DNA of 64,000 nucleotides from Temnothorax longispinosus (GCF_030848805.1 NC_092367.1:18533692-18597691); one strand, 5' to 3'; positions 50,401 through 61,699 are shown, counted from the stretch's first letter. Notes: generated by a model not told the origin, from the letters alone. Numbers and translations: made by a program.

Positions 50401-53400
50401 TCATTATGCAAACTTTATTCATACAACGATATAGGAGCGATATAGGAAACCATTTCTAAGAGGTCTAGCCGCACTCAGAGGAGCGGCCAAGGACGACTTC
50501 GTGGCTCACTGCGTGTTAGTTCGTTACATGCAATCATAAACAGACAATAATGCTCGCTGTATACATCCGCGATTTTTATTTCTCCCTCGCGTTCGGTTAT
50601 ATTCAGCAAACTAAAACATGAACGTGTAAAGATCTCGAGATGTTGAACGTGTCGAGACGTGAGTGAGTGATCGAAAGAAAGAGAAAGCAGCAATATAAAA
50701 TACCCATTACAGTTTTCATCAACGGACCTCAAAGTAATCTAATCCGTAAAAATTAACGTCTACAGATAAGAAAATTTATGCGCATTCCAACGACGTGACC
50801 GGGCACCATATAGATTATTATATGCACAGAATACAAGATATTTTTCTGAGAAAAATATTTTAAGGGATACCGCAATTATATATCACGATTGCTTTCAGTT
50901 TCTATACTATACAATTTTATATTATCTCGCTTATAAGTTGCAGAAAATAATGAGAGAGACACCGATGAAAATGACATTAGCTTCGACGTTATTCGCCAAT
51001 TAATTCGATGATTTCGCGAGTATCGCTTTCACTGTCGATAATATATGTCCTTGCGGTGCACCTGTTCACACCTCATAGCCAGCAGACAATTAACAATTTT
51101 ACGTCCACCGGGAATTCGATCAAGCCATATTTAGCACAGATATCGATAAAAGTTCGTTACACGACGCGAAACCAATGATTATATTATTTTATCGCTTGAA
51201 AATCTTGTTAATGGAATGTACTTTTTCTTGGCGCTAAAGGCGACAGGGAGCGAATTGATCCGACACATTATTGATCACTGTAATCGGTTTAGTCGTTTGG
51301 CCGCAGCGCAACATACACATTCGCACATCCACGTGCGAATGTATATACGTGACCTTTAAGCTTTCGTACGAAACGTGAATTCAAAGGATTCCTTAATACC
51401 TCTAATGGTTTCGCATATAATCGCTTGTTGCACTTTCCGCGACGTCGAATATATGTGTATGTATGAGTCACTCCGCGTGTTGCTATATGCGTTGTCGCAT
51501 AGTGATATTAGATCATTAATTATTTTTATTTTATTTTCATCTATTCCGGAGTTAAATAGAGAAATTAACTGCTCGATACTGTAATTATTCGAAACCGTTT
51601 CGGTGAAAATTTTAAAAGAAAACATATGAGTCACCACTAGACTTCGGTCGCGCCTAAAACGTAGCGATAGGAATAATGAGGTCGTGCCGGGACTAAAGAT
51701 AACGCTGCGTACGTACACACGGCGAAAATCTAAGAAAACATATGAGACTCCTACGCTATAATTCTTGCTTGCATTTTCACAAGGCGCTTCTCGAAGCAAG
51801 AGATAAGACCGATAAACATACGCACCATTGTGCACGGTGCAAAGCCGACGATGAGGCGGGAGGTTAACTTTCTAGGAAACGTGTTTCGGCCATCTGGGCG
51901 ATACGTTTTATACGAGTAAAGGAACGAGGAAATGCCTTTTCTTAATGAGATTATATGGGAAACGTCACCCATACGCGATGTAATAATAATACAATATCTG
52001 TAGTTGTTACTATATATAGTGCACCAGCATTTCGGAATGATAATATTAATTACATTATGATACAATTATTCGTCTTGTTGCAAAGGTGTTGTGACGCTTC
52101 TCGCCGTGTGTAATTCCTTTCTCATTCCGCGTGCAGTCATCACGAGCGCCAGCGCGCGTCTATAATTAAAGAATACTGAAGCTAATTAGAGCGTGCTCGA
52201 AAAGAGAAAGTGTTTTGGGAAAATAGAAGCGATTGCCGTGCTTCCGGCACTCCGAAGGAACTTATTACATACTAATGCGAGTTTGATGCCGCGCGGATTA
52301 ATGATGACTCGAGGACTCACCTAAATTTAATAATGCTCGGATTATACGTTGTATATATCTTCGGTGATGCATGAAAGGTGAAAGAAGAGCTAGGCGGAAG
52401 AGCGACGCGTGAGTTATGCAATAACGAGATATCACGAGACTTGAGTTTTCATCCGTGCAATTTTCATCGCACGATCGTAACGTCGCTACGTACCGGATAT
52501 ACCCTGCAATTGCAAGGTACCTTCGCGTCTCTAATAGAATCTAAGTTAATGCCGGTTAGGGGCCGTACGTCAGAAGGGACGATGGTGGCTTACCGCACGC
52601 ACAAATCATCGGAGTACTGACAACGGCACGAGATTTACAGATCGTAAGTCAAGTTCTTCCCGTCCATCGCGTTCCACGTTGTGCTGCCTCTTGATTTTCC
52701 CTTCCAGGTATAGTTAACCGCAAGAAAATACTGTTTCAAAGTTTGATATTCTGCTCGTTCAACGTCCATCATGATTATTTCACGTTGCTCCGATTGAATT
52801 TATATTCTCTCTCTGATGTTTCCCTTCACGCAACCGATAAAGTAATTAAATTATCGAATAGCATATAATTTCATAATTTTTTGTGTTAAAACTTCCATCA
52901 GTTCTTTTACAATTTATTTCTTTGCAAATAGTGATTTTATGAAGTCCAAAACTATAATAATTGTTCCATTCTTGCTTCTCTATTTATATACAGAAAATAT
53001 ATATAGGTACTTGAAAAAATTAATAATAATGCGTGTTTCGAAATAAAATTATTCCAGAGCTTCTCGACAGTTTAAAACCTAAGTTTGATTAGTTTTGCTG
53101 AATGCATTGCAGCTTTACAGTGTTATAAACGAATATTATGGTGATCTCGCGATTTTAATCACGGAAATAGATCACAGCGATGAAGTTGCGGTAGCAGTAG
53201 CGACGGCTAAACAATCGCATTTGTTTGGAAAAGGTTTCCTGCGGCCTTGGTCGATGGTTATTTCGGACGGGCGGCCTATCCCACAAGCTATTGTGTATCG
53301 TAGATCCGATTGATCGGAGGAAGGTTTATCGACGGCGCACCGTGCGCCTATTGTGACAGAGAAAAATTGCACTTGCAGAATAAGCGACATTTCCAGCTTC

Positions 53401-54847
53401 GTATACAAGTTTTAACTGAAAATTTACAACGCCGCAACAGCATCTAAAGCAACAGATCAAAGACGAATCCGTCACGACAAACGTAACCTGATTTTCCGAA
53501 GCGTTTGAGCGCAGCTGTTGTTTACGAGGCAGGTGAAATGAAATGAATGGCTCTTCGGAGATATGCATTTAGAGATGTCGGTGGGTTACAGTTATTATCG
53601 AGAGAACGGCGGGAGTTATGCCAAAAATGCATTCACGGGGCACCCTCGCGTGTTCACCTGCCTAGACATTCGCGTGTCGTCAATTACGTAAATGACTAGC
53701 GGTATTGGGGCGGTTACTTTGGAGAAAAAGAATAAAGGCGGACACTATTTCAGAGTTCGATCTACAAGCATTTTGTTAATTCTCTAGCGTGAGAAATTGT
53801 TTGGGGAAAAAAAACGAAATTTTGAGCAAGTCAAGGGATAAAATTGAGGTTTCCAGTTGCGAACGATGAGGTAACGTAGCACATTTGCGATCGCAAAGAT
53901 CGATAAATCTGCGTGGACAGATATGAATGTGCGGTATACCGTAGCGATGATGTGTGTGGTTTTGTCGCCGAAGTGCAATCTTAAGAGCTCCCAAGGCGAC
54001 TATCTAAACAACGAAGCGCTCTACAACGCAGGTTCTACGTTCGTCGCAGCGGGTTTATTGTTTTCAGCATTTGAGCAGCGTTTCAGTCTCAATGATTTAT
54101 TAGCCGATCTATCATTTCGCGAATTACTGACAACAAGAGGCCTGCCGCGAGAAATGTGTAGAATCCTTTTTCAATGTCATATTCGAATAACTGCATAGCA
54201 TGCCACACTCCTTGAAGAATCATACATCTTATTAAGACCGTACAATTTCTGTCATTTTATTTGCAAATAAAAGATTGCAAATAATAGACATTTCGTACCT
54301 GTTGCATTAAAAATATTTTGTAGTCACTCTTCGACATAAATATAATGGTTCCGTCATAGCTTCCGTTAAAAAGTAGAACACGTGAGATATGCGCGCGTAT
54401 TTATGTCCACCATGATTAACTTTGTTATCTTGATGACTTTTATCTATTGGTGCAATTAGCAAAATGCAACTGAAAACTAGTCCATATTGCATATTTGTAC
54501 GAATGAACGTTAGTAACGTCAACGTAGCTTTTACACGTCGCGTATAGATTTTTGTTTTCAATGGTCATAATTATTATTTACATTTACAATAATCAGTCAA
54601 TGACTTATCGCATCTATTATATTTGCTATATCTTAGTAGATATATATACAGACTTAATAAACAAGTACGAAATACGTTAAAATTTGCATTTATTTTTAAT
54701 TTGTGGAGTAACAGTAACTTTTTTGTAATCAAAATTATCAAGAATTGAATAATGTTTTAATTTATGATTTTTTTATTCTTCATAATTATCCTGATAATGT
54801 AGAGTGCCAACAAATCGCTATCGCTAATTCTTACCTAAACAAATGCA

Positions 54848-54879
54848 GTCTCTTAAATCCAAAGTCTCTTAAATCCAAA
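54848..54879. repeat. Perfect 16-bp tandem duplication
   Basis: The unit GTCTCTTAAATCCAAA occurs twice in direct succession without a mismatch, so it is probably recent. Confidence 0.85.
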
Positions 54880-55079
54880 TCACATTTATTAATGTCAGTA
54901 TAGAACTAAAAAAAAAGAGAATAATAAATCAAGCCTGAATTAAATAAGCCTCTCATTAAATAGGTATTAACTATTTAATTGTTAATTGCTTAAATATGAC
55001 GGATTTATTTATCCACAAAAATTACTCTTATAAAAATTGAACAAATTTGTGAAAAGTATGAATTCTAGAGATTTATTTG

Positions 55080-55620
55080 CGCCGAGTTCGCGTCGAAATC
55101 GCGTGTTTCCGGTACCGTGAGTAATCGAGTATAGTAGTGGCTATCTCCAAAGGTCCCGGCTATTGTAAATAAACGAGGAGGACGAACGAGGACGCGGCAA
55201 GTGCAAGAGAGATAGAGACGCGGGGTACGGAAATGCAGTTCTCGGTGAATGAATGGATAAAATCAGGAAGATCCCCCCGCGTGTCCCTCGGCCCGATTAC
55301 ATCGTAACCGAACGAGACACGCTGCTCCCCGCTCGTTCTCTCACTGTACCGGTGGTAATGCCGCCTCGCAACACGAGATTAGTTCCGCAGAGTTAGCCGG
55401 CCGGCCGACGAGCAGCCTTGAACCAAATTACGGGCTGCCGTTGTTTAGTTGTTTAGCCATCGTACGCGCTGCAGAGAAATCCCGGCCGGGAGCGCCTAAG
55501 GCGACGCCACAGGCGCGGTTCGATCGCGATCTCACTTTCCGCTCCTGTAATCGACGCTACATGGACGCCGATTATTTTTAGCCAACCGATAATCGGCCGA
55601 ATATCTCCTACTTTATCGTA
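55080..55620. promoter_or_regulatory. GC-rich island 1.8-2.4 kb upstream of the first shared Pdp1 exon
   Basis: A CpG-rich block with a purine-rich centre (about 55160-55230) and several palindromic GC words (GGCCGGCC at about 55398) lies in AT-rich surroundings. A short ATG frame beginning MQFSVNEW at about 55231 is closed after 25 codons. It could be another promoter or untranslated first exon of Pdp1, as the fly gene has many starts, but no coding evidence supports this. Confidence 0.25.
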
Positions 55621-56197
55621 CCATACACGAACGCATGTTATTAACATTTTTTAGCCACGATACCCATGATGTTCGCGCGCTTATCGCTACCAAAAAGCCT
55701 TGTTAGTGATGCTTTTCGAGAGAGTCCGATTACGTGTATCCTATATATGACCGGGCTATATCTCGCGGTTTTGCGTAAATGTATATTCAACACACTTGTC
55801 GCGACAGGACGCAGTATTGTGAATGTAGCCTTGAATTTACAGGCACGACTGCAACAATAGTTGAATAGAACGCGTTGGTACATCAGAAACCACAAACCTC
55901 GGCAAACCGTTCGCGCGAGAGCGGACTGCCAAGCCGATATTCCGTAAACCAAAGTGAAAAAAGTGGAGAAGTGACGGAATTAGCATACCATCGAATAGAG
56001 TTACGTTGCCCTTGGTAATATTTTACGCGGTATAAAGCTCGAAAAAGATGACAAACATATTCTTAAAAGAAATCTCCGGCGGGGACAATTCAATAGGGGT
56101 CTAAAGCCTAAATTTCTTTCATTGCTTTATACATATGTACATCGTTTATTTCTACGATTATTTAGTATATTTGCTATCATGACATAGTTGCCAATCA

Positions 56198-56325
56198 TTA
56201 TGATCCTCATACGTCATCGTCATCGTTACTGTCATAATCATTATCATTATAGTCATCATCATCATCATAAATATAATTGTCATTACTATCATTACCATCA
56301 TTATCCTCATAATTATCATAATCCT
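56198..56325. repeat. Imperfect CAT/ATC-rich trinucleotide repeat
   Basis: An interrupted array of CAT, ATT and ATC triplets. On the minus strand it reads as an artificial Met/Ile/Thr-rich frame. It lies about 1.1 kb before the first shared Pdp1 exon. Confidence 0.8.
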
Positions 56326-57461
56326 TTTTATTTCCATCCGACATATCTTAGTCTTAGTAACTAACATCGTAGCATGACAAGGCACGTTCTCATAGCCTTG
56401 ACAGTCGACCCGACACTCCCCAGACTCGATGACTATCGAAATAGAAACACGAATCTAAATAACTGTGAACAATTTTGTCAAATCTTGATAATACAGACGA
56501 TCAGAAATACGCATCAGGAAGTATGCATATACGCACACTATGCACTATGCACTACGCATAATCTATTTAACCAAAAAATATGTACTTCTACGCGATAAAT
56601 TTGATGTGGCTGTAATATTGATGCAATTCATAATTATTAATAACTGATGAGCGTTTATAATACGTTAAAAGAACAATATTGTATGAACATGGAGAAAAAG
56701 ATGAGAAGAGACGGGATAGAAAAGATGATGATCCTGACTAGCTTATTATTTTTGGATGAGCATCTTCAAGGCCACCGACTAGCTTATACTCTTTTTCTCC
56801 ATTTTCTCCACGCGTGAATTTCAATTCCAAACGATGCAATGAAAAATTTGAGTGCTAGTTGAATAGTGCATAATATCATATAGAAATAAAATATGAAAAA
56901 GTTTACAAAAAAGCTCGTTAAGGTTTAAATGTTTTTATACATTCATATGTATAAAAATACTCATATATATTTTTTACGTAGGCGTGTCGACAATATTTTA
57001 GCATAAATTCATAAAGTCTAAAAGAATTGTAGGAAAGATACTAAAGACAGGAAATACTGGAAATACTAGAAAACCGGAAGATGTGTAAAATTGCACATTG
57101 TCATATACCCGCGATGAAGAAGGTGTTATATTGTATATGTATACCGGAAATTTTGGGGAAAAAGAATTGAGAAAGTAGAAGTATTGTAAAAGCGAATGAA
57201 CGTATTTGTCAATAGCATTCTTAACATCTCCACGTGTCCGAGAGTATCGTCGGAAAAGATTGTCTTTAACGCGGTTATGAATTCGATCGTGGAACGGTCG
57301 CAATCTAAATACACGAATAATCCCGTAAAAAAAGATTTCTCGCAATGGAACAGACTTTATACTTACAGAATATTTATGTCGTAAAACTAATTATCGGCCT
57401 AAGAAATTGTAATTAAAGATTACGAATATTGTTATCTAAGCAAACGAAATTGAATTTGCAG

Positions 57462-57595
57462 GGAAACAAGGTAAAGATGGGCCAGAGGAAAAGAAGGATG
57501 CCGACGGCGAACTTTGGGGCAACGTGGAAGCGCAGGCCGCCTTTCTCGGGCCCAATCTCTGGGACAAAACTTTGCCTTACGATGCCGACCTGAAG
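57462..57595 (+). CDS. Pdp1: Pdp1 shared exon: LWDKTLPYD activation motif
   Basis: This is the first exon common to both isoforms (residues 119-162 of the 350-aa form). The acceptor is TTTGCAG|GG and the exon starts in phase 1. It reads KQGKDGPEEKKDADGELWGN and then an AAFLGPNLWDKTLPYDADLK segment. The LWDKTLPYD motif is a conserved signature of PAR-bZIP proteins (HLF, TEF, DBP and Drosophila PDP1), part of the transactivation region before the PAR domain. The donor is CTGAAG|GTATTA in phase 0, which joins directly to YVDLDEFL of the next exon. Read-through past the donor stays open for about 68 codons but leaves the conserved sequence at once, which supports the splice site. Confidence 0.9.
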
Positions 57596-58584
57596 GTATT
57601 AAACCATGTATGTATAAAGGCGCGATACGGTAAGCCTATAATTTGGCTGAATTTAATCCCAAAATTTCATAAAATAAAATCGGGAACTGAAACTAATCAT
57701 GTGTCGTACGTTTTGTCTTTTGAGTACTATTGTTTATTCGTTGACATAATCCATGCTCTTTGTGTGATTTTCTATCCATTACCTATCGCGATAATAATAT
57801 AACACGTAACCTTATATCTTCTTTAAAATTATTTGTACGAGTCTTTCTTTGAAATAGCATCGATTTTGAGATGTGCTCCGCAAAGCTCCCCGGAAAGCTA
57901 TCCCACCGCGGAAATTGCTATATATGCACGCTATATAATTGAATAAAAAATCAATGTAGCGGACCATTGTAACACTTATTCCGTTATAATTCGCCTTCCT
58001 GGGTCGAGAAACCGGGAAGCCGAATATTAAGCCGCTATGCAATCGCGACGATAGCGGCCGCTTTCTCCGTTATGCCTCGGCGGAATCGAGGAAGTTTCGG
58101 CTATTCTTTTCTATCTCCATTATTATTTTTAGCCAAACCATCTAAATAACTTATCAAAAAAGTATATCCTTTTAGATAACTCTCTATAGAATAGCGAAAC
58201 TTGTCTATCTTCTAAGGAAAGCAACTCAATTGCTTGCGTATAATATTACGTAAACAATTCATCGTCTTAATTTATACAGTTATATGGGTATATATGCATG
58301 ATAATTAATAATTGAAATATATAGCTGTGCGATCCGAATAAATTGTATAAATAATGTAAGTTTTGGAAAAGTATATAAAACTCTTCATAAACCTTTCGCC
58401 AACTTTCACCACTTGCGTTCCTTCCATCACGATACGCCACTTGAATCTCGATAAAGAAACAGAGCAAAATTACAAAGTGCAAAATGAAGTAGAAATGGAA
58501 AGATTTTTCTACGAAAGCCTATTTCTTCATTACATTCAAAAGTTCCGCCTGGTTTTATATGCCTTTTCAAAATTAAGAGCACAG

Positions 58585-58629
<45 letters not shown>

Positions 58630-58982
58630 AGAAAAAATGTGGACACGCCAGCTTTCACATTCATATTAATATAGTGGTTTTAATTTGTGTACTTGGGCAA
58701 AATATATTAACTGATTGTGTACTTATAAAGTTAAATGTTTCAATTCTAAATTAACATAAAATATATCTTTGGTCTCGTTGTCAGTTGTATTGATATAAAG
58801 TCTACATGTATTACAATATTATTTATATATGATTGTATTATCATTATTTATGGGCCCGTTAAAAATTGCGAATTCTAAGTATTCGCCCAAGTTTACTTTG
58901 AAACCTAAGATAAACCCTACTCGAATTTGATAAAGACCCGAGAAATCGTCTCGGAAATAACACCTCAGATCTTTGTTAATAG
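57596..58982. other. Pdp1 intron with GC-rich patch and TA microsatellite
   Basis: This 1387-bp intron is AT-rich apart from a patch at about 57970-58090 that contains the palindrome AGCGGCCGCT. A long TA dinucleotide tract lies at 58589-58623. No coding signal was found. Confidence 0.75.
58589..58623. repeat. (TA)n microsatellite
   Basis: Thirty-five bases of TA dinucleotide followed by TGTGTG, within a Pdp1 intron. Confidence 0.95.
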
Positions 58983-59220
58983 TACGTCGACCTTGATGAG
59001 TTTCTTTCTGAAAATGGCATCCCCGTCGACGGTGTGGCTGGTGGTGGACAAGGTGCCATGCAAGGCAGCCAGCTTCATAAAATCAACAACACTGAAGCCC
59101 CCGGACATCAGGGACCAGCGGGTCTACATTTGGAACCAGTTACCAAGCGTGAGAGATCACCATCGCCGAGCGAGTGCTGCTCGCCGGACACCCTGAACCC
59201 ACCCTCTCCCGCGGATTCTA
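58983..59220 (+). CDS. Pdp1: Pdp1 shared exon: YVDLDEFLSENGIP segment
   Basis: This exon encodes residues 163-241 of the 350-aa form. It begins YVDLDEFLSENGIPVDG straight after the acceptor TTAATAG, matching the conserved (Y)MDL(D/E)EFLSENG(I/V)P motif that follows LWDKTLPYD in PAR-bZIP proteins. The rest is less conserved: a Gly/Gln-rich linker (GGGQGAMQGSQLHKINN), then VTKRERSPSPSECCSPDTLN ending in PPSPADS, a Ser/Pro-rich stretch just upstream of the PAR domain with possible phosphorylation sites. The donor is TCTA|GTGAGT in phase 1, matching the two leading bases of the next exon to make a Thr codon. A competing frame on the same strand starts earlier but lacks the conserved motif and is a shadow. 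Confidence 0.88.
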
Positions 59221-59789
59221 GTGAGTAAAATACAACCTTCTCTCTCGCTCTCTCACTTTTATTCCTCGTCATAGCCGTCGTTCGCGATATCGAGATCCTG
59301 AGAAGTGATTCACACGATTTCATACGAAGGGATAAAAACTTCAGACCTCTAATATTGTACGTCTATAAATATCAGTACCGAATATTTTTAGAAAATGAAG
59401 TACTCGATAATGTACAAATGTATGTGCAATGGAATATAGGAAAATTAAAAAAGACAAAGTACAAGAGCACGTAGAGAAAGAGAGAAATGCAATAGAAAGT
59501 CATAAATGGAAAGTTTTACTGAAAGTAAACGATCTAAAAACGGAGTGACGAACGAAAAGTACAAAGAAGCCGCACTCTGACGTAAATAATGCAGCAGCCG
59601 CAGCTGCATTTTTACAACAAGACGGAGAAAAGATAAGAAGTATACGCTATCTCAGAATCTGTATTGCAATAACGTCGAGCTTGTCGAGTACATCAAGCAA
59701 ACTAGACTAACATCGACATTGTCGATTCCCCTTCCGCGCAACAGATTCCGGGGACTCGTCACGAATACAATATGGCTTGTCTCTTGTAG
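59221..59789. other. Pdp1 intron, 569 bp
   Basis: AT-rich intron with consensus GTGAGT donor and CTCTTGTAG acceptor. Nothing else is recognised. Confidence 0.8.
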
Positions 59790-59893
59790 CGCTCTCGATG
59801 GCCTCATCGGGGCGAGACTTCGATCCACGTACCCGGGCCTTCTCCGACGAGGAGCTCAAACCCCAACCTATGATCAAGAAATCGCGGAAGCAG
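59790..59893 (+). CDS. Pdp1: Pdp1 shared exon: PAR domain
   Basis: This exon encodes residues 243-276 (350-aa form) and completes Thr242. The product reads LSMASSGRDFDPRTRAFSDE, then ELKPQPMIKKSRKQ. This is the proline- and acidic-rich (PAR) domain shared by HLF, TEF, DBP and insect PDP1, and it is nearly invariant in the family. The PAR domain lies just N-terminal to the basic region and helps set DNA-binding specificity. Splice signals are strong on both sides (CTCTTGTAG acceptor, AAGCAG|GTGAGT donor), and the phases agree with both neighbours. This exon alone separates the gene from the related repressor vrille, which lacks a PAR domain. Confidence 0.95.
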
Positions 59894-59917
59894 GTGAGTC
59901 TCCATAATTATATTGTT

Positions 59918-59927
59918 GTTACATAAC
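59918..59927 (-). promoter_or_regulatory. Candidate PAR-bZIP site in an intron next to the PAR exon
   Basis: GTTACATAAC on the plus strand is GTTATGTAAC on the minus strand, a full match to RTTAYGTAAY. It lies in the 216-bp intron between the PAR and basic-region exons. It may be coincidental. Confidence 0.2.
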
Positions 59928-60109
59928 GTGTTTACATAATTATATTATTCGTTGCTTCCGACGTCAAATTTGCTAGCTATCGAAATAAACTGAATCCTCA
60001 TCGAACTACGCGTTCGTAATTTTTCGCGACGTAAATCGTAAATGAATACGAGCGTTCTCTAACTCTAACGTTCTTATGTTCTTTCTCTCTTTTCCGTTTG
60101 CGGCCGCAG

Positions 60110-60247
60110 TTCGTTCCGGATGACTTGAAAGATGACAAATACTGGGCGCGTCGTAGGAAGAACAACATGGCAGCGAAACGATCGCGAGACGCGCGTCGCA
60201 TGAAGGAGAACCAGATAGCACTCAGGGCCGGCTTCCTCGAGAAAGAG
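60110..60247 (+). CDS. Pdp1: Pdp1 shared exon: basic region and start of leucine zipper
   Basis: This exon encodes residues 277-322 (350-aa form), in phase 0 at both ends. It reads FVPDDLKDDKYWARRRKNN, then MAAKRSRDARRMKENQIALR, then AGFLEKE. The end of the PAR region is followed by the bZIP basic region with the signature N-x-x-A-A-x-x-S-R (NNMAAKRSR), which contacts DNA, and the first turns of the zipper. PAR-bZIP proteins bind RTTAYGTAAY sites as homodimers or heterodimers in the nucleus. The acceptor is CGGCCGCAG and the donor GAAAGAG|GTAAAT. If the intron were retained, the frame would stay open for 29 more codons and still place leucines at two zipper positions before stopping at 60335. 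Confidence 0.96.
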
Positions 60248-60879
60248 GTAAATTTTCTCACGGCTGGAAATTTGAAACTGCTACATAGACTGCATCTACC
60301 AATGCAATTGCTTCATAAAGTTATCGGAGACGTTTAAAGATATAAGATTCAAGACTTGGAAAAAACTAGAGGCCCCCCGCACAATGATAAATATAAAGGA
60401 ACAGATATTAGCGATTAGAAATAAGAAATCAAGAATAAAGCTGGTGTAGCATTAATACACGGCTTTCGATAGGTTACAAATCTATTGCCTGTGTTATTCT
60501 CTGTTTCTGTTGTCTGTGTTTTTAATCGTGCATTCAGTTTTATTCCTGATTCTTTAGTCCTAATCGCTAATATCTGTTCCTTGTTCCTTATATTTTTCAT
60601 TGTGCGGAGGCTTTAAGTAAAATCGAGATTTCGTAGACTTTTCATCAAAATCGTAAATACAACGGAAATAAAATTATCTCTAGCTATACAGTGAATGGCT
60701 TGTATTAATATATCAAGCTCGTCTCGGTGCAGCTTATATTATTTTATACACTTTGCCGTTTAAAGAATTAAAACTTGAAATATACTATTTGCCAAAGTTA
60801 TCGATTTTTAAATGAATGTCTTTGTTTGGTTAAAAGGGAAAAGTTTAGTCGAACTTTCATTTTCTCGCTTTGTTTGCAG
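60248..60879. other. Pdp1 intron splitting the leucine zipper, with a foldback repeat
   Basis: This 632-bp intron is bounded by GTAAAT and TTTGCAG. It contains a large imperfect inverted repeat (60377-60607). The frame of the preceding exon stays open for its first 90 bases, to a TAA at 60335-60337. Confidence 0.8.
60377..60607. repeat. Foldback inverted repeat with ~60-70 bp arms
   Basis: The left arm (about 60377-60439, starting CCGCACAATGATAAATATAA) is matched in reverse complement by the right arm (about 60538-60607, ending ATTGTGCGG). The shared core GGAACAGATATTAGCGATTA is perfect, the outer parts differ by a few substitutions, and the right arm carries a short GGAACAA duplication. The loop is about 98 bases, with weaker pairing continuing into it. 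It resembles a short foldback element or MITE remnant. In RNA it would form a long hairpin between the two zipper exons. Confidence 0.8.
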
Positions 60880-60966
60880 AATATGGGTCTGCGGCAGGAG
60901 CTGGACCGGTTAAAAAACGAGAACATGTTGCTACGCGACAAACTGAGCAAGTACACGGACGTCTAA
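60880..60966 (+). CDS. Pdp1: Pdp1 last coding exon: C-terminal leucine zipper
   Basis: This exon encodes the last 28 residues (323-350), NMGLRQELDRLKNENMLLRD and then KLSKYTDV, and ends with TAA. Joined to FLEKE of the previous exon, it places leucines every seven residues (FL, GL, RL, LL), which gives the dimerisation coiled coil. The short tail after the zipper is typical of insect PDP1. The acceptor is CTTTGTTTGCAG|AAT in phase 0. Everything after the stop is non-coding. Confidence 0.95.
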   Translation, partial: NMGLRQELDRLKNENMLLRDKLSKYTDV

Positions 60967-61256
60967 CACCCCGTCATCGGCCATGCACCAGCTCGAGCGA
61001 CACGCGAAAAAAGAGAGAAAGAGAGATGCGGATACGAGGGTGCATCACCGCCCAGCTACAACTCCCTCGCTTATAGTCGCAGCACATAGCAGCCTTCGCC
61101 GTCGCGGAGGAAGCGAAGGGAACGCGGAGCAATGTTGACGAATACCATCGACTCCCGAATCGACTGTCCCGCTACCCTAAAGCCGACAACCAACTTCCTC
61201 AGAAATCTCCGAAGATCCTATTCTCTATCATTCTCTTTCTCTTACTCTCGAATAAA
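60967..61256 (+). other. Pdp1 3'UTR (minimum extent)
   Basis: Non-coding sequence after the Pdp1 stop runs to the first AATAAA at 61251-61256. The true 3'UTR may be longer, because further AATAAA hexamers occur at 61517-61522 and 63165-63170. Confidence 0.45.
61251..61256 (+). terminator. First AATAAA polyadenylation signal after Pdp1
   Basis: AATAAA occurs 285 bases after the stop codon, followed within 50 bases by T-rich and GT-containing sequence. Others at 61517-61522 and 63165-63170 could give longer transcripts, so which one is used cannot be told here. Confidence 0.4.
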
Positions 61257-61335
61257 ATTCTTATTGAGTCCTCGCTCCTTGTCCTGCTCTAGAAAACTCC
61301 TCCACTTGTAAATAGTTATATGTATAGTTAGATTA

Positions 61336-61470
61336 TATACACACACATACACACATACGCGCGTGCGCGTTACATATATGAATACATAAGAACATATATA
61401 TATATATATATATTTAAAGTAAAGAGAGAAATATATATACATATACACACACACATACACATACACATAA
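61336..61470. repeat. Compound CA/TA microsatellite
   Basis: Mixed CACA, GCGC and TATA dinucleotide runs, including an uninterrupted TA stretch at about 61396-61411 and CACACACA at about 61446-61453. It lies in or just after the Pdp1 3'UTR, where length variation could affect longer transcripts. Confidence 0.85.
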
Positions 61471-61699
61471 TACAATGAGTATGCGTTTGAGGAAGGAGAT
61501 GCGTTCGTTACACGTAAATAAATCCGCGCATGCAGCGCACGACGAGATATGTCGATTTCGCCAGCATCAGCATTCGAGTTTTCTAGATTTGCACAGGGAG
61601 CCATATTACAATGGATTGAATTATTATGAGAATAAGCTATGAGTATAAGACGCAAGTTTCATGAAATCGTACTCTTCGGCGAAGAAAAGACGAATCTCG

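Larger units (their letters stand above)
33384..57461. other. Large Pdp1 intron shared by both isoforms; no nested gene recognised
   Basis: This stretch is mostly AT-rich with chance-level ORFs on both strands. It contains many scattered CACGTG E-boxes (33720, 36073, 37303, 37754, 38229, 39388, 42138, 45382, 45525, 49925, 50170, 51330, 54379 and 57231), a PAR-bZIP site at 36379, several microsatellites, and GC-rich islands near 45.2-45.8 kb and 55.1-55.6 kb. A 159-codon minus-strand frame at 51356-51835 shows no recognisable domain and is not called. Confidence 0.5.

Noticed and set aside
51356..51835. 159-codon minus-strand frame
   Set aside because: No recognisable domain or splice partner in intronic sequence. 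Its length is unusual for AT-rich DNA but not sufficient evidence.
56158..56385. Met/Ile-rich minus-strand frame
   Set aside because: Produced entirely by the imperfect CAT/ATC triplet repeat.
60415..60600. Minus-strand 61-codon frame in the last Pdp1 intron
   Set aside because: Lies within the foldback repeat; its palindromic sequence explains it.
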